DNA from: Gammaproteobacteria bacterium | GTDB lineage: Bacteria > Pseudomonadota > Gammaproteobacteria > S144-34 | Length of the DNA stretch: 7,653 bases | Direction of reading: 5' to 3' | Assembly: GCA_015494165.1 (NCBI GenBank) | Contig: WGBS01000317.1 | Coordinates: 1 to 7,653 of the forward strand | Shown: piece after piece, positions 6,083-7,653 of the stretch | How positions within the stretch are numbered: the first letter of the stretch is position 1 | How the letters are laid out: each line of letters begins with the position of its first letter | The notes under the pieces: model-generated | Databases searched by the model: none | What the model saw: only the letters and a program-made list of their open reading frames with translations | What the model was told of the DNA's origin: nothing | Program-made: the position numbers and the translations under genes

Positions 6083-7186
6083 TCAGTCGTAGACCACCCC
6101 GCCGCGCAGGACGTGGCCCAGCAGGCCCGTCATCTCGGGGTCGAGCTTCTCGAACTCCAGCACCTCCCATGCGCCCTCGCGCTCGAGCCGCAGGGCGCGC
6201 ACGCGGCCGTGGCCGGCGAGGCGCTGCTGCAGGGCGAGGAAGGCCTCGGCGTAGGCGCGCTCGCGGAAGCGGCAGCGGAAGCGGTGGGCGACGCGGTGCT
6301 CGGCGCGGAACTGCGCGATGGCCGCCTGCAGGCCCTCGATGAAGGCGGCGCCGAGCGCGCGCTCGAGCGCGGGGTCGGCCTCCATGCCCTCCTCGTCGAG
6401 AAAGAGCACCAGGCGCAGGATGCGGTTGGTGAAGTACTCCGGCGGGAGCTGGCGCAACGCCGCCACCGAGACCCGCACGTCGGCGACGGCCGAGGAGGCC
6501 GTCACGTACTTGGCGCGCCGCCACGGCGGGGCCAGCGCCTTGAGCACGATGCCCTCGCGGCCCTCGGCGTCGAGACGGCGCAGCAGGGCACGCAGGCGCT
6601 CCCAGTCCGCGGCCGTGTAGCGCCCGAGCACCGGCGCCGCGGGCAGGCCCGCTTCCCGGACCAGGCGCGCGCGCCGGTCCGGCGCCTCGAACTCCGCCCG
6701 GTCGAGGCGCATGAGGTCGAAGACGAACAGGCGTACGTCCTCGCCGATGAAGGGCGGATGGCCGACGAGATAGGGGTTCTCGGGGCCTGCGACCTCGGCG
6801 CACACCACGCGCTCCGGCTCGGCCTCGAGAAAGGCCGTGTCCATGAGGTCCGGCAGGCGGTCGGTGGTGAAGGGGCACAGGAAGCCGCCGCGCGTGAAGG
6901 CGAGCGCACGCCCGCCGAGGCGCACGATGCGCACGTTGTAGCCGTCGATCTTCTCCTCGGCCTGGAAGGGGCCGTCGAACTGCTCGGCGAGCCCCGTCTC
7001 GAGCCGCAGGATGCGGCCGATGCGCGGATAGCCCCACACGACGCGTCCCTCGACGACCACGGTGCCGCGCGGCACGTGGTGCCAGTCGTCGCGGAAGCGC
7101 AGGTAGCGCACGCCGAGGATCTCCTCGCGCCGGGCCTTGCCGGCGGCGAGGGCCTCGTCGACGAGCTCGCGCGGGAGAGCGCCCAT
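6083..7186 (-). CDS. ATP-dependent RNA ligase, Rnl3 (Pab1020-like) family
   Basis: A 367-residue cytoplasmic nucleotidyltransferase expected to seal 5'-phosphate and 3'-OH RNA ends through a lysyl-AMP intermediate. Seen: motif I EEKIDGYNVR with K79 as predicted nucleophile; RGGF at 99-102; EVAGPENPY (131-139) and RLFVFDLM (152-159) for motifs III and IIIa; EGIVLKA (211-217) as motif IV; AKYVT (225-229) as motif V; and a helical C-terminal region as in Pyrococcus Rnl3, which is of similar length and circularises RNA as a homodimer. The WGYPRIGRILRLE stretch before motif I also fits the family. The ATG at 7184-7186 is chosen because GALPRELVDEALAAGK fits an Rnl3 N-terminus. A TTG at 7222 would add 12 residues encoded by the tandem repeat and unlike the family. 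Neither start has a clear Shine-Dalgarno. No RNA-repair partner (Pnkp, RtcB, Hen1) is visible. Its natural substrate is unknown. Confidence 0.88.
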   Translation of the reverse strand: MGALPRELVDEALAAGKARREEILGVRYLRFRDDWHHVPRGTVVVEGRVVWGYPRIGRILRLETGLAEQFDGPFQAEEKIDGYNVRIVRLGGRALAFTRGGFLCPFTTDRLPDLMDTAFLEAEPERVVCAEVAGPENPYLVGHPPFIGEDVRLFVFDLMRLDRAEFEAPDRRARLVREAGLPAAPVLGRYTAADWERLRALLRRLDAEGREGIVLKALAPPWRRAKYVTASSAVADVRVSVAALRQLPPEYFTNRILRLVLFLDEEGMEADPALERALGAAFIEGLQAAIAQFRAEHRVAHRFRCRFRERAYAEAFLALQQRLAGHGRVRALRLEREGAWEVLEFEKLDPEMTGLLGHVLRGGVVYD

Positions 7187-7193
7187 GGGGGTT

Positions 7194-7221
7194 ACGGTGG
7201 ACGGTGAACGGTGGACGGTCA
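7194..7221. repeat. Four-copy 7-base tandem repeat upstream of the RNA ligase
   Basis: Reads ACGGTGG, ACGGTGA, ACGGTGG, ACGGTCA on the plus strand; it is also two 14-base units differing at one base. It ends 7 bases before the chosen ligase ATG (minus strand) and lies in the gap after the SPOR gene. It could be a simple-sequence repeat, a protein-binding array or part of the ligase leader. A length change by whole units would leave the ATG at 7186 in frame but would shift the frame from the alternative TTG at 7222. Confidence 0.85.
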
Positions 7222-7257
7222 ACCCGCGCAGACCCGCCCCGGCGCAGCGGATCGCGG

Positions 7258-7273
7258 CCGGGCACGTGCCCGG
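7258..7273. repeat. 16-base perfect palindrome just after the SPOR stop codon
   Basis: Perfect inverted repeat CCGGGCACGTGCCCGG centred on CACGTG. On the minus strand it starts one base after the SPOR stop codon (7277-7275). As RNA it could fold into a short GC hairpin, but no T-run follows, so it is not a typical intrinsic terminator. It could be a weak terminator, an mRNA 3'-end stabiliser or an operator. Confidence 0.5.
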
Positions 7274-7274
7274 G

Positions 7275-7653
7275 TCAGCCGCGGACCTTGAGAAGGATGG
7301 CGTTGATGCGGTGCTCGCGCAGGCGCGCGCGCACCGCGTCCACCTCGGCGCGGCTGCGGAAGGGGCCGATGCGCACCCGGTGCCAGGTCTCGCCGCCCTG
7401 TATGGTCACCTTCTGGATGTCGGCCTCGATGCCGATGAGGGCGAGCCGCGCCTTGAGGCGGTCGGCGTCGGCGTAGCGGCGGAAGGAGCCCGCCTGCAGC
7501 ATGTAGCGCGTGCCCGGCGTCTCGCCCCCGGGCGGGGCCTTGCCGGCGGGCGGGCGGCGGTCCTCGTCCGGGATGACCACCTCCTGCTCCGGAAGGATGG
7601 TGTAGAAGTCGAAGCGCGGCCGCGGCGCCGCGGCCGCGCTTCGACTTCTACAC
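7275..7653 (-). CDS. SPOR-domain (FtsN-like) cell-division-type protein, 5' end missing
   Basis: Only the C-terminal 110-125 residues are visible; the frame is open to the right edge. The upstream part RFDFYTILPEQEVVIPDE resembles the segment that follows the membrane helix in FtsN-like SPOR proteins. A short Pro/Gly linker follows, then a SPOR domain (RYMLQAGSFRRYADADRLKA, IGIEADIQKV, WHRVRIGPFRSRAEVDAVRARL, AILLKV). SPOR domains bind peptidoglycan stripped of stem peptides at the division septum; the full protein is expected to be a single-pass inner-membrane protein with the domain in the periplasm. Bases 7627-7653 are an exact reverse complement of 7600-7626, so residues read from the last 27 bases are probably artefactual. 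It lies upstream of the RNA ligase on the same strand with an 88-base gap and may be co-transcribed with it. Confidence 0.85.
   Translation of the reverse strand, partial: CRSRSAAAAPRPRFDFYTILPEQEVVIPDEDRRPPAGKAPPGGETPGTRYMLQAGSFRRYADADRLKARLALIGIEADIQKVTIQGGETWHRVRIGPFRSRAEVDAVRARLREHRINAILLKVRG
7600..7653. repeat. 54-base perfect palindrome at the window end
   Basis: The last 54 bases equal their own reverse complement, with no spacer and the centre between 7626 and 7627. The left arm is coherent SPOR-protein coding sequence (PRPRFDFYT on the minus strand); the right arm is its mirror and reads as unremarkable residues in that frame. Position at the very end and perfection inside a gene favour an assembly or amplification fold-back over a biological palindrome. 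Confidence 0.95.

Noticed and set aside
4416..6092. A 558-residue plus-strand frame inside the c-di-GMP gene
   Set aside because: Out-of-frame shadow of the GGDEF and EAL coding region, arginine- and histidine-rich without motifs.
6113..7207. A 364-residue plus-strand frame opposite the RNA ligase
   Set aside because: Antisense of a gene with complete nucleotidyltransferase motifs; no domain or ribosome-binding site seen.
7217..7222. TTGACC on the minus strand as a -35 box for the RNA ligase
   Set aside because: No -10-like hexamer occurs at 16-18 base spacing; the downstream bases are the CACCGT-type repeat.

Overview
The window is very GC-rich (visibly above 70%) and densely coding. A class I adenylate cyclase (the CyaA family typical of Gammaproteobacteria) and an FtsN-like SPOR protein suggest a high-GC gammaproteobacterium, possibly near the Chromatiales/Ectothiorhodospiraceae; this placement is inference. 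Both ends cut through genes. There are no rRNA or tRNA genes, CRISPR arrays or transposases, and no gene-free stretch longer than about 160 bases.

Left block, minus strand (1-2287): a cytoplasmic PAS plus degenerate-GGDEF protein is followed, with a 20-base overlap, by cyaA, which runs off the left edge. The cyaA start (GTG) has a clear Shine-Dalgarno inside the end of the upstream gene, so the two are probably translationally coupled. The block therefore joins cAMP synthesis to a c-di-GMP-type pseudoenzyme.

Middle block, plus strand (2453-6033): diverging from the same 165-base intergenic region is a tight three-gene operon. It encodes an 83-residue four-cysteine protein of unknown function, an exported cupredoxin-like protein with plausible copper ligands, and a 901-residue inner-membrane c-di-GMP enzyme (periplasmic sensor, HAMP, PAS, GGDEF with I-site, EAL). 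The genes overlap by 23 bases or are 4 bases apart. The arrangement suggests a periplasmic, possibly copper- or redox-related, input into c-di-GMP turnover.

Right block, minus strand (6083-7653): a SPOR-domain protein truncated by the right edge is followed by an ATP-dependent RNA ligase of the Rnl3 (archaeal Pab1020-like) family, convergent with the c-di-GMP gene. Between them lie a 16-base palindrome directly after the SPOR stop codon and a four-copy 7-base tandem repeat just upstream of the ligase start. The last 54 bases of the window are a perfect palindrome running through SPOR coding sequence, most simply explained as a fold-back artefact at a contig end.

The parts most worth following up are the cupredoxin/c-di-GMP operon with its unassigned Cys4 protein, the coupling of a dead GGDEF protein to CyaA, and the bacterial Rnl3 ligase with repeats at its start.
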